A stretch of 64,000 nucleotides of DNA, taken from positions 2,501 through 66,500 of the forward strand of contig NZ_QBTZ01000001.1 in the NCBI RefSeq assembly GCF_003058055.1. Direction: 5' to 3'. The stretch is from Acidovorax sp. 107. Its GTDB lineage: Bacteria > Pseudomonadota > Gammaproteobacteria > Burkholderiales > Burkholderiaceae_C. The number at the start of each line of letters is the position of its first letter. The first letter of the stretch is position 1. Position numbers and translations under genes: made by a program. The notes under the pieces are model-generated. The model was not told the DNA's origin. It made no database searches and worked only from the letters and a program-made list of their open reading frames with translations. Below are positions 31,174 to 39,782 of this stretch, one piece after another.

Positions 31174-31955
31174 GCAGCCAGAACCTTTCCATCACCCAGT
31201 CCGGCGCCGTGGCGCGCATCACGCTCACGCAGCCCGAGATTCGTAACGCGTTCAGCGACGAAGTCATTGCCGAGATCACCGCCGCCTTCATCGATGTGGG
31301 CGGGCGCGCCGATGTGCGCGCTGTGGTGCTGGCGGCCGAAGGCCCGGCCTTTTGCGCCGGTGCCAACCTCAACTGGATGCGTCGCATGGCCGACTACACG
31401 CAGGGCGAGAACATCGCCGACGCGGGCAAGCTGGCCGAGATGCTGCGCGTGATTTATGAATGCCCGAAGCCAACAATAGCCCGCGTGCAGGGCGACGTGT
31501 ACGCAGGAGGCATGGGCCTGGTGGCCGCGTGTGACATGGCGGTGGCGGTGGACACGGCGGGCTTCTGCCTCAGCGAAGTGAAGTTGGGGCTCATCCCCGC
31601 CACCATCAGCCCTTATGTGATCCGCGCCATGGGCGCGCGCGCTGCGCACCGTTACTTCCTCACCGCTGAGCGTTTTGGCGCGGCCGAGGCGCTGCGCATC
31701 GGCTTCGTGCATGAGGTGGTGGCTGCCGACCAGCTCGACGCCAAGGTCGATGAACTGCTCAAGGCCCTCACCAGCGCCAGCCCCAACGCCGTGCGCGTTT
31801 GCAAGAAGCTGGTGATGGATGTGGCCGAGCGCGAGATCAACGGGGGCCTGATCGCCGCCACGGTGCAGGGCATTGCCGACATCCGCGCCAGCGATGAAGG
31901 CAAGGAAGGCGTGCAGTCGTTCCTCAACAAGCGCAAGCCGAACTGGCTGGGCTGA
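31170..31955 (+). CDS. liuC: Methylglutaconyl-CoA hydratase (enoyl-CoA hydratase family)
   Basis: A 261-aa crotonase-fold enzyme that would hydrate 3-methylglutaconyl-CoA to HMG-CoA. The oxyanion-hole motifs are ALVLAAEGPAFCAGANLNWM-like (AVVLAAEGPAFCAGANL) and RVQGDVYAGGMGLVAACDMAVA; the Glu in the EVKLGLIPATISPYV block is at the hydratase position. Assignment as LiuC rather than a generic hydratase rests on its place between the carboxylase subunits. It overlaps the DinB gene by four bases. Confidence 0.9.
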   Translation: MSSQNLSITQSGAVARITLTQPEIRNAFSDEVIAEITAAFIDVGGRADVRAVVLAAEGPAFCAGANLNWMRRMADYTQGENIADAGKLAEMLRVIYECPKPTIARVQGDVYAGGMGLVAACDMAVAVDTAGFCLSEVKLGLIPATISPYVIRAMGARAAHRYFLTAERFGAAEALRIGFVHEVVAADQLDAKVDELLKALTSASPNAVRVCKKLVMDVAEREINGGLIAATVQGIADIRASDEGKEGVQSFLNKRKPNWLG

Positions 31956-31971
31956 CCGGTACCAGTAGGTC

Positions 31972-32691
31972 ATGGACACCCTCTGGTTCAACATCGTGCA
32001 GTGGCTCCACACGCTGGGGTTGCATGTCGATGGCGGCACCGCGCGGGCCGTGGGTGATGCGGCGGCAACGGCCACTGCGCGGCTCGACATGCCCAGCCTG
32101 CTGGCCCTGGCGGCCGCCTTGGGCTGGGCCAGCGGGTTCCGGCTGTATGCCGTGGTGTTTCTGGTCGGCATGATGGGGGTGCTGGGCTGGATGCCCCTGC
32201 CGCCCGGCCTGGCCATGTTGCAGCACCCGCTGGTGCTGATGGTCAGCGGCTGCATGCTGATGGTGGAGTTTTTTGCCGACAAGGTGCCCTGGGTGGACAG
32301 CGCCTGGGATGCGGTGCATGCCTTCATCCGCGTACCCGCAGGGGCCGCATTGGCGTACGGCGTCTTTGGCGCCGACAACGCCACGATGGCGGTGGTGGCG
32401 GGGCTGCTGGGGGGCTCTCTCTCTGCCACCGCTCTGGCCACCAAGATGACCACGCGGGCTGCGGTCAACACCTCGCCCGAGCCGTTTTCCAACTGGGGCC
32501 TGTCGTTCTTTGAAGACGGCCTGGTGGTGGCCGTGGTGTGGATGGCCACGCAGCACCCGGTGGCCTTTGGCATCGCGCTGGTGGTGATGGTGGCGGTGTC
32601 GGTGCTGCTGCTGGTGGTGCTGTTCAAGTTTCTGCGCGCCGTGGTGCGGCGCTTGTCTTCTTTCTTTTCTGGTTCTGCCAAGGTGGCTTAA
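31972..32691 (+). CDS. DUF4126 membrane protein
   Basis: A 239-aa integral membrane protein with about five hydrophobic segments (for example LLALAAALGWASGFRLYAVVFLVGMMGVLGW, MAVVAGLLGGSLSATALATK and VAFGIALVVMVAVSVLLLVVLFKF). The GWASGFRLYAVVF and VNTSPEPFSNWGLSF motifs are typical of DUF4126, whose function is unknown. It is 16 bases after liuC and two bases before liuD, so expression with the pathway is near certain; a transport or membrane-assembly role is only a guess. Confidence 0.88.
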   Translation: MDTLWFNIVQWLHTLGLHVDGGTARAVGDAAATATARLDMPSLLALAAALGWASGFRLYAVVFLVGMMGVLGWMPLPPGLAMLQHPLVLMVSGCMLMVEFFADKVPWVDSAWDAVHAFIRVPAGAALAYGVFGADNATMAVVAGLLGGSLSATALATKMTTRAAVNTSPEPFSNWGLSFFEDGLVVAVVWMATQHPVAFGIALVVMVAVSVLLLVVLFKFLRAVVRRLSSFFSGSAKVA

Positions 32692-32693
32692 AC

Positions 32694-34721
32694 ATGTTCA
32701 ACAAGATCCTCATTGCAAACCGTGGCGAGATAGCTTGCCGTGTCGCGGCCACCGCCAAACGCCTGGGCGTAAAGACCGTCGCCGTGTACTCCGATGCCGA
32801 CGCCAGCGCCAAGCATGTGGCCGTCTGCGACGAGGCCGTGCACATTGGCGGCAGCGCGCCCAAGGACAGCTACCTGCGCTGGGAGCGCATCATCGACGCC
32901 GCCAAGGCCACGGGTGCGCAGGCCATTCACCCCGGCTACGGCTTTCTGAGCGAGAACGAAGATTTCGCTAAGGCCTGTGCCGATGCGGGCCTGGTCTTCA
33001 TTGGCCCCCCCGCCAGCGCGATCAATGCGATGGGGCTCAAGGCCGAGTCCAAGCGCCTCATGGAGCAGGCCCAGGTGCCCCTGGTGCCCGGCTACCACGG
33101 TGCGGACCAGGACCCAGCCATGTTGCAACGCGAGGCCGACCGCATTGGTTACCCCGTGCTCATCAAGGCCAGCGCAGGCGGCGGCGGCAAGGGCATGCGC
33201 GCGGTGGACAAGGCCGAGGACTTCGCCGCCGCGCTTGACTCTTGCAAGCGCGAGGCCATCAACAGCTTTGGCGACGATGCGGTGCTGGTGGAGAAATACG
33301 TGCAGCGTCCCCGCCACATCGAGATCCAGGTGTTTGGTGATACGCACGGCAACTGCGTGTACCTGTTTGAGCGCGACTGCTCGGTGCAGCGCCGCCACCA
33401 GAAAGTGCTGGAAGAAGCGCCTGCCCCCGGCATGACACCCGAGCTGCGCGCCCGCATGGGCGAGGCCGCTGTGGCTGCCGCACGCGCCGTAAATTACGTG
33501 GGCGCGGGCACAGTGGAGTTCATCGTCGAGCAGCCCGGCGGCTACGACGCGCCCGAGCAGATGAAGTTCTACTTCATGGAGATGAACACCCGCCTGCAGG
33601 TGGAGCACCCCGTGACCGAGGCCATCACCGGCCTGGACCTGGTGGAGTGGCAGCTGCGCGTGGCTTCCGGCGAACCCTTGCCTTTGAGGCAGGAAGACCT
33701 GCGCATCACCGGCCATGCCATCGAGGCGCGTATCTGCGCCGAGAACCCCGACAACAACTTCCTGCCCGCCACCGGAGCGCTCAATGTGTATGCGCTGCCC
33801 GAGTGCGTGACTTTCGAGCGGGGCTCGGTCCGTGTCGATTCCGGCGTGCGCCAAGGCGATGCGATCAGCCCGTTTTATGACTCCATGGTGGCCAAGCTCA
33901 TCGTGCATGGCGACACGCGCGAGCAGGCGCTGGCGCGGCTGGACGAGGCGCTGGCCCAGACCCATATCGTGGGCCTGGCCACCAACGTGCAGTTCTTGCG
34001 CCGCGTGGCGAAGACGGCGGCATTCGCGCAGGCCAAGCTCGACACCGCGCTCATCCCGCGCGAGCAGGCTGTGCTGTTCCACCAGGAGTCTGTGGGGTTG
34101 CCGCTGGCCGCAGCGGCTGCCGTAGCGCAAACCCTGCTGCACGAGCGTGCCAGTGAAGGGGTGGATCCATTCAGCTGCCGTGATGGCTTTCACACGCATG
34201 GTGTGGTGCAGCGCCGGTTTGAGTTTGATTTTGGTGGTGAGCATGCCAAGGCCCTGCTGACTTACGAGCGTGGTGGCAGCCTGCATCTGGCAGTCGGCGA
34301 GGGCGATGCCGCCGTGGCCGGGCCGCTGGTGTTTGCGGCAAAGCTCAACGGAATCGAACTGCAGTTTGCAGGTCAGCGCACGCGCGCTGCCGTGTATGCC
34401 CAGGGTGAGGTGGACCATGTCTTCACCCCGCTGGGCGCCACCCAGATCACCGCCATCGACCTGCTGGCCCACGCGGGAGAGGCAGCGGCCGAAGGCGGGC
34501 GCCTGACGGCCCCGATGCCTGGCAAGGTCGTGTCGTTTGCCGTGAAGGCGGGAGATGCCGTGACCAAGGGCCAGCCGCTGGCGGTGATGGAAGCCATGAA
34601 GATGGAGCACACGATTGCAGCGCCTGCCGATGGCATGGTGGCTGAGCTGCTGTACGCCCCTGGCGACCAGGTGACCGAAGGGGCCGAGCTGCTCAAGCTC
34701 GTGGTGGCCGAGAAGGCGTAA
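32694..34721 (+). CDS. liuD: Methylcrotonyl-CoA carboxylase, biotin-carrying (alpha) subunit
   Basis: A 675-aa biotin carboxylase plus carrier. The N-terminal biotin carboxylase domain has KILIANRGEIACRV, the ATP-grasp glycine loop KASAGGGGKGMRAV and FMEMNTRLQVEHPVTE; a linker BT domain follows; the C-terminal biotinyl domain carries VMEAMKMEH with the biotinylated Lys636. It carboxylates biotin with ATP and bicarbonate for transfer by the beta subunit (29039). ATG at 32694 is two bases after the DUF4126 stop. Confidence 0.95.
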   Translation: MFNKILIANRGEIACRVAATAKRLGVKTVAVYSDADASAKHVAVCDEAVHIGGSAPKDSYLRWERIIDAAKATGAQAIHPGYGFLSENEDFAKACADAGLVFIGPPASAINAMGLKAESKRLMEQAQVPLVPGYHGADQDPAMLQREADRIGYPVLIKASAGGGGKGMRAVDKAEDFAAALDSCKREAINSFGDDAVLVEKYVQRPRHIEIQVFGDTHGNCVYLFERDCSVQRRHQKVLEEAPAPGMTPELRARMGEAAVAAARAVNYVGAGTVEFIVEQPGGYDAPEQMKFYFMEMNTRLQVEHPVTEAITGLDLVEWQLRVASGEPLPLRQEDLRITGHAIEARICAENPDNNFLPATGALNVYALPECVTFERGSVRVDSGVRQGDAISPFYDSMVAKLIVHGDTREQALARLDEALAQTHIVGLATNVQFLRRVAKTAAFAQAKLDTALIPREQAVLFHQESVGLPLAAAAAVAQTLLHERASEGVDPFSCRDGFHTHGVVQRRFEFDFGGEHAKALLTYERGGSLHLAVGEGDAAVAGPLVFAAKLNGIELQFAGQRTRAAVYAQGEVDHVFTPLGATQITAIDLLAHAGEAAAEGGRLTAPMPGKVVSFAVKAGDAVTKGQPLAVMEAMKMEHTIAAPADGMVAELLYAPGDQVTEGAELLKLVVAEKA

Positions 34722-34784
34722 GCCCCATCGGGGCACCTCGTGCGTGACAGCGCGGGGTGCGCAATGCGGCTACGCTCGGAGCCC

Positions 34785-35705
34785 ATGAAAATCACCTTTT
34801 GCTGTACCGATGCCAAGCCGGAGCCCTGGCTCCAGGGCTTTTCCGCCGTGCTGCCCGGCGCTGAGATTTCTGTGTGGCAGCCCGGCGCTCCCCAGGCCGA
34901 CTATGCCGTCGTCTGGGCACCGCCCCAGCAGTTCATGGACGAGCAGCCCGCGCTCAAGGCCTTGTTCAATATCGGTGCGGGGGTGGATGCCTTGCTCAAG
35001 CTGCGCCTGCCGCCCCAGGCCTTTGTGGTGCGGCTGGACGATGCGGGCATGGCCGTGCAGATGGCCGAATACGTGTGCCACGCGGTCATCCGCCACTTCC
35101 GCGAGTTTGACGGCTACGAGGCCGACACGGCCGCCGGGCGCTGGGGCTACCGCAAGCCGCGCCTGCGCAGCGACTACCCCATCGGTGTGATGGGCCTGGG
35201 CGTGCTGGGCGAGCGTGTGGCCCAGGCGCTGGCACAGTTTGACTTTCCGATCAACGGCTGGAGCCGCAGCCCCAAGGCCATCGAGGGTGTGCGCGCGTTT
35301 GCAGGGGCGGACCAGTTCAACGATTTCCTGGCAGCGAGCCGCGTGCTGGTCAATCTGCTGCCCCTCACGCCCGACACCACCGACGTGATCAACAAGGACA
35401 CGCTGGCCCGTTTGCAGCCCGGCGCTTATGTGATCAACGTGGCGCGCGGAGCGCATCTGGTGGACGGGGATTTGCTGGCCGTCATCGACAGCGGCCATGT
35501 GGCGGGCGCCACGCTCGATGTGTTCCGCACCGAGCCGCTGCCTGCTGGTCACCCGTTCTGGACCCACCCCCGCATCACCGTCACGCCGCACACCTCGGCG
35601 CGCACGTTGCGCGATGAAAGCATCGCCCAGATCGCACGCAAGATGGTGGCACTGGAGCGGGGCGAGGCCGTGGCCGGGGTGGTGAACCCGTCGCGCGGCT
35701 ACTGA
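34785..35705 (+). CDS. D-2-hydroxyacid dehydrogenase (GhrA-like glyoxylate/hydroxypyruvate reductase)
   Basis: A 306-aa NAD(P)-dependent reductase. The Rossmann motif is GVMGLGVLGERVAQAL, the catalytic Arg lies in INVARGAHLVDGDLL and the catalytic His in ITVTPHTSA. The length and lack of an extended N terminus fit GhrA-type glyoxylate/hydroxypyruvate reductases. It follows liuD by 63 bases on the same strand and may be a separate unit. Confidence 0.9.
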   Translation: MKITFCCTDAKPEPWLQGFSAVLPGAEISVWQPGAPQADYAVVWAPPQQFMDEQPALKALFNIGAGVDALLKLRLPPQAFVVRLDDAGMAVQMAEYVCHAVIRHFREFDGYEADTAAGRWGYRKPRLRSDYPIGVMGLGVLGERVAQALAQFDFPINGWSRSPKAIEGVRAFAGADQFNDFLAASRVLVNLLPLTPDTTDVINKDTLARLQPGAYVINVARGAHLVDGDLLAVIDSGHVAGATLDVFRTEPLPAGHPFWTHPRITVTPHTSARTLRDESIAQIARKMVALERGEAVAGVVNPSRGY

Positions 35706-35729
35706 GCCTATTTCCCCGCCGCGCGGTGC

Positions 35730-36758
35730 TCAGTCCACCGTCACGCCCGCATCGCGCACCAGCTTGCCCAGGCGCTGCGCATCGGCCTTGATCAGCGCGC
35801 CAAAGTCGGCGGCGTTGCCCGCCACCACCGGCGTACCGATGGCTTCCCATTTGGTGCGGAAGGCGGGGTCCTTGAAGATCGCGTTGACCGTGGCGTTGAG
35901 CTTGTCGATGGTGGCTTGCGGGGTGCCCGCGCGCACGGCAATGCCGTGCCAGCCGGTGATCTGGTAGTCCGTAATGCCGGCCTCGGCCATGGTTGGCACG
36001 TTGGGCAGCACCTTGGCGCGTTCGCTGGACGTGACCGCCAGCGGGATCAGCTTGCCTGCCTGGATGTGGGGCAGCGAGCTGCCGACGATGTCGAACATCA
36101 CGTTCACCTGCCCGCCGATCAGGTCGTTGAGCGCGGGGCCTGCGCCGCGGTAAGGGATGTGCCCCATCTTCACGCCTGCCATGGTGTTGAACAGCTCGCC
36201 CGCCAGGTGCTGCGGTGTTCCGTTGCCGGCCGACGCAAAGCTCAGCACCGGCTTGCCCGTCTTGGCCAGCGCCAGGAATTCGGCCAGGGTCTTGACGCCG
36301 AGCGACGGATGGACTTCGAGCACCAGCGGAAAGGCCGACAGCTGGATCACCGGCGCCAGATCGGTCAGCGGGCTGAACGGCATGCTCGCGTAGAGCGAGG
36401 GGTTCACCGCCATCGGCCCGCTGGCCGCCAGCAGCAGCGTGTGCCCGTCAGCAGGGGCCTGCTTGGCCACCTCGGCGCTGCCGGTGTTGCCACCGGCGCC
36501 GCCCTTGTTGTCCACCACCACAGGCACGCCCAGGCGGCTTTGCAGCTCGGGCTGGAGCATGCGGGCCATCAGGTCGGTGGGGCCACCGGGCGGGTAGGGC
36601 ACCACAAAGCGGATGGTCTTGCTGGGGAATGCGGTAGCGGCCGACTGTGCCGCGGCCTGCCCCGCCAGGCCCAGGGCCAGGGGGACGGCCAAGGCTGCGT
36701 GCAGCACGGTGCGCCGGTTGGTGCGGGGCGTGGACGAAGAAATGGGGCGGTGGTGCAT
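35730..36758 (-). CDS. Bug/TctC-family periplasmic solute-binding protein
   Basis: A 342-aa binding protein with a twin-arginine-like signal (TNRRTVLHAALAVPLALGLAGQAAA) and Bug motifs KTIRFVVPYPPGGPTD, VVDNKGGAGG, PYRGAGPALNDLIGGQV and VPTMAEAGITDY. It is the third gene of a unit with 3-hydroxyacyl dehydrogenase and BKACE genes, 73 bases after the latter, so its ligand is probably their substrate. No TctAB partner is local. Confidence 0.93.
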   Translation of the reverse strand: MHHRPISSSTPRTNRRTVLHAALAVPLALGLAGQAAAQSAATAFPSKTIRFVVPYPPGGPTDLMARMLQPELQSRLGVPVVVDNKGGAGGNTGSAEVAKQAPADGHTLLLAASGPMAVNPSLYASMPFSPLTDLAPVIQLSAFPLVLEVHPSLGVKTLAEFLALAKTGKPVLSFASAGNGTPQHLAGELFNTMAGVKMGHIPYRGAGPALNDLIGGQVNVMFDIVGSSLPHIQAGKLIPLAVTSSERAKVLPNVPTMAEAGITDYQITGWHGIAVRAGTPQATIDKLNATVNAIFKDPAFRTKWEAIGTPVVAGNAADFGALIKADAQRLGKLVRDAGVTVD

Positions 36759-36831
36759 GTCTGTCTCCTGTGGGGATGGATAAAGCCCGTCTGCTGCGGG
36801 TTGATGTCAATGGATTAAGTGAAAGGGGCTC

Positions 36832-37689
36832 TCAGGGCGCGCCAAAGCGCTGCCGAATGTCGGCTGCGGAGGCCAGCGGGCGGCCCAGTGCCTGAGCCGC
36901 TTCTATCGCCTGGCGCACCAGTGCGGCGTTGTCGGGCGCAATGCTGCCGTCCTTGCACAGCAGATTGTTTTCAAACCCCACACGGGCGTGGCCGCCAAAC
37001 ACTGCGGCGGCTGCTACGCAGGCGTTCTCGGTGGCCCCAAAGGCGCACACCGCCCAGGGCTCGTTCCCCTCATGGGCGTTCAGAAACGGCAGCAGGTCGC
37101 GCGGGCTGGAGGTCTGGCCCGCGCTGTAGCGGCCCAGCACAAACAGCAGGAACCACGGTGCATCCGGTACCACGCCACTGGCGCGCAAGGCCTGCCAGCG
37201 CCGCAGGTCGGCCACGTCGTACAGGATGACCTGCACCATGGTGCGCCGCTGGGCCAGGCCGGTGAAGAAGCGCTGCAGCCCGGCTTCGCCGACCTCGGGT
37301 TTGTCCACCTCGCGCAGGCCGATGGACACGGCCTCGGGCTGCAGCGCTTCGACCATGGCGATCTGCGCCGGGGCCTTGTACACGCCTGCGGCTTCGCTGG
37401 TGATCTGGATGACCATGGCATCACCCACGGCCTGGCGCACCACGCGCTGGGCCTCGCGGTAGCCCTCCACATCCAGGCTGTGGCGGCCTTGTGCGTCGCG
37501 GATGTGCATGTGCAGCATGGCCGCGCCCGCATCCAGGCAGGCCTTGGCCGCGGTCGCCAGCGTGGCGGGGGTGATGGGCACGGCGGGGTGGTCGGCGGGC
37601 TGTTTGTAGGCGCCGTTGGGGGCCACGGTCACGATGAGCGGGTCGGCCCACTGGCTGGCCATAGCGGGTGATGCGGGCGATGGGGTCAT
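36832..37689 (-). CDS. BKACE family beta-keto acid cleavage enzyme (DUF849)
   Basis: A 285-aa TIM-barrel enzyme of the DUF849/BKACE family, which condenses a beta-keto acid with acetyl-CoA to give acetoacetate and a CoA ester. Zinc ligands are in MLHMHIRD; further family motifs are EAVSIGLREVDKP and FGGHARVGFENNLLCKDG. Known substrates include 3-keto-5-aminohexanoate and 3-dehydrocarnitine. It overlaps the upstream dehydrogenase by ATGA, so that enzyme probably makes the beta-keto acid it cleaves. The substrate is not decided. Confidence 0.9.
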   Translation of the reverse strand: MTPSPASPAMASQWADPLIVTVAPNGAYKQPADHPAVPITPATLATAAKACLDAGAAMLHMHIRDAQGRHSLDVEGYREAQRVVRQAVGDAMVIQITSEAAGVYKAPAQIAMVEALQPEAVSIGLREVDKPEVGEAGLQRFFTGLAQRRTMVQVILYDVADLRRWQALRASGVVPDAPWFLLFVLGRYSAGQTSSPRDLLPFLNAHEGNEPWAVCAFGATENACVAAAAVFGGHARVGFENNLLCKDGSIAPDNAALVRQAIEAAQALGRPLASAADIRQRFGAP

Positions 37690-38669
37690 GAACGATCTCC
37701 GATATCGGGGGCAGCGTCGGCAGGGGGCTCGATGCTGGGCAGCTCGCTGGCCAACAGCGCCAAGCCCTGGCGCAGCAGCGTGTCATAGCGCCCGCGCTCG
37801 GCCTGCTTGCGGTCTTCGGGCCAGTCGAAAAATCCCTTGCCCGTTTTCATGCCCAGCTGGCCCTGGGCCACCTTGTCGCGCAGCGCCTGGGCGGGTGCAT
37901 CGGTGTTGGACAGCGTGGGGTACATGGTGGCGGCAGCGGCGGTGTGCACCTCAATGCCCGCATGGTCACGCTGCAGCACCGGCCCCGCCGCCAGAAAGCG
38001 GAACCCAAAGCCAAAGCGCACGGCGGCGTCCACGTCCTCCGGCGAGGCAATGCCTTCGTCGATGAGGGCAAACGCCTCGCGCGACAGCGCATGCTGCATG
38101 CGGTTGGCCAGAAAGCCCGGCTTGTCTTTTTTGACCAGCACCGGCACGCTGCCGCAGCCGCGCATGAAGGCGTGCAGCCAGGTGCCCAGGGCCGGCTTGC
38201 TGCGCTCGCCCAGCACCACCTCCACCAGCGGCACCAAGTGGGCGGGCATGAAAAAGTGCAGCCCCAGCATGCGCTGCGCCGTGGCCAGCCCCTGGGCAAT
38301 GGCGCTGATGGGAAAGCCCGAGCTGTTGCTGGCCAGCACCGCGTTGGCGGGCGCGATGGCTTCCAGCTCGGCAAACAGTTGCTGTTTGGCGGGCAGTTGC
38401 TCGGTGATGCATTCGACCACCAGCACCACGCCGGTCCAGTCCACTTCTTGCAGCGATGCACACACCCGCACCGGGCCTGCGTGGGCGGCCTGGCCTGCGG
38501 TGGCCAGTTCCTGGGCGATGTGGGGCAGGAGCCGGTTGCGGCGCTCGGTGTGCGGGTCTACCACCGTCACGTGGGCGCCCCCACGCGCCAGGACCACGGC
38601 CACATCGGCCCCCATGGTGCCTCCGCCCACCACCACGGTGCGGGCGTTGCGAGGCGAACTTGTTTCCAT
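37686..38669 (-). CDS. 3-hydroxyacyl-CoA dehydrogenase-family enzyme (carnitine dehydrogenase-like candidate)
   Basis: A 327-aa NAD-dependent dehydrogenase. The Rossmann motif is VVVGGGTMGADVA; the catalytic region reads NSSGFPISAIAQ followed by HFFMPAHLVPLVEVVLGERS, and the helical C-terminal domain has KKDKPGFLANRMQHAL. The MPAHLVPLVEVV wording is nearer to hydroxyacid and carnitine dehydrogenases than to FadB-type enzymes. It overlaps the BKACE gene by four bases, suggesting oxidation of a beta-hydroxy acid and then cleavage. The ATG at 38669 is used; sequence upstream lacks family similarity. Confidence 0.87.
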   Translation of the reverse strand: METSSPRNARTVVVGGGTMGADVAVVLARGGAHVTVVDPHTERRNRLLPHIAQELATAGQAAHAGPVRVCASLQEVDWTGVVLVVECITEQLPAKQQLFAELEAIAPANAVLASNSSGFPISAIAQGLATAQRMLGLHFFMPAHLVPLVEVVLGERSKPALGTWLHAFMRGCGSVPVLVKKDKPGFLANRMQHALSREAFALIDEGIASPEDVDAAVRFGFGFRFLAAGPVLQRDHAGIEVHTAAAATMYPTLSNTDAPAQALRDKVAQGQLGMKTGKGFFDWPEDRKQAERGRYDTLLRQGLALLASELPSIEPPADAAPDIGDRS

Positions 38670-38766
38670 CTTGTCTCCAGTTTTTGCTTGTCGTGCTGAC
38701 GTGCAATGCAGTCTAGGTATCCTGAATTGCGCGGTCCAGACGTCTTTTTCGATAGACTGATCGGCT

Positions 38767-39675
38767 ATGAAGATCAATTGGTCCGCCCGCGAGGTGGATG
38801 TGTTCCTGTCGCTGGCCGAGACGCTGAGCTTTCGGCGCACGGCTTTGCAGATGCACCTGTCGCAGTCGGCGGTGTCCGGCACGGTGGCGCGGCTGGAGGA
38901 GATGCTGGACGTGCGCCTGTTCGAGCGCACCACGCGCACCGTGCAGCTCACGCTGGCGGGCGAGGTGTTTGCCGAGCAGGCGCGCTTTCTGCGCCACCAG
39001 ATGGATGAAACCGTGCGCCGCGTGCAGGAGGTGGCGCAGCTGCAGGTGGGCCGCGTGGCGCTGGCGGCGCTGCCGTCGCTGGCCGCCGGGGCGGTGCCAC
39101 GGGCCTTTGCCCGGTTTGCCGCGCAGCACCCGGGCGTGCAGATGGAGCTGATCGACAGCCTGGCGGGCCCTGCGTTTGACATGGTGCGCGCCGGGCGTGT
39201 GGACTTTGCCCTCACCGCCGCCAACCCCGCCTATGCGGACCTGGACTACACCCCGCTGGTGTCCGACCGGTTTGTGCTGCTGATGCCGCGCACGCACCCG
39301 CTGGCCCGTGGGCGGGGCGCCGTTGCCTGGGCCGATGTGGCCGAGTTGCCCCACATCTCCATGCCCGCAGGCACCAGCGTGCGGCAGTACGCGCAAGAGG
39401 CTTTGCTGACGCACCGCATCCGCTTTGAACCCCGCTACGAGGTGGAGCACCTGGCCACCATTGCGGCCATGGTGGCGGCGGGGCTGGGGGTGAGCGCGCT
39501 GCCCGAGCTGGCCGCCCAGGTGGTGCGCCGGCCCGAGGTGGTGACGCGCGCGCTCAAGGCGCCCGTGCTGCACCGGCCCATCGGGCTGATCACGCTGCGC
39601 GGGCGGCCGTTGTCACTGGCGGCGCAGGCCATGGTGGCCCTGCTGCGGCAAGAGGTGGAAAACGCCGAGACGTAG
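38767..39675 (+). CDS. LysR-family transcriptional regulator
   Basis: A 302-aa LysR regulator with the N-terminal winged helix (VDVFLSLAETLSFRRTALQMHLSQSAVSGTVARLEEML) and a two-lobed sensor domain (FVLLMPRTHPLARG, HLATIAAMVAAGLGVSALPELAAQ). It is divergent from the dehydrogenase-BKACE-Bug unit, with a 97-base gap, the classical layout for a LysR protein that controls the neighbouring operon. Effector unknown. Confidence 0.93.
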   Translation: MKINWSAREVDVFLSLAETLSFRRTALQMHLSQSAVSGTVARLEEMLDVRLFERTTRTVQLTLAGEVFAEQARFLRHQMDETVRRVQEVAQLQVGRVALAALPSLAAGAVPRAFARFAAQHPGVQMELIDSLAGPAFDMVRAGRVDFALTAANPAYADLDYTPLVSDRFVLLMPRTHPLARGRGAVAWADVAELPHISMPAGTSVRQYAQEALLTHRIRFEPRYEVEHLATIAAMVAAGLGVSALPELAAQVVRRPEVVTRALKAPVLHRPIGLITLRGRPLSLAAQAMVALLRQEVENAET

Positions 39676-39782
39676 AGCGGCTGATGGCGCGTCCGGCGAA
39701 TGGTCTGGCACGATATGAGGTCGCCGAGTGGAGGCGGTAGCGAGACAATGGCGGAATTCCTTGATTCACCCTTGGTAGCCCC

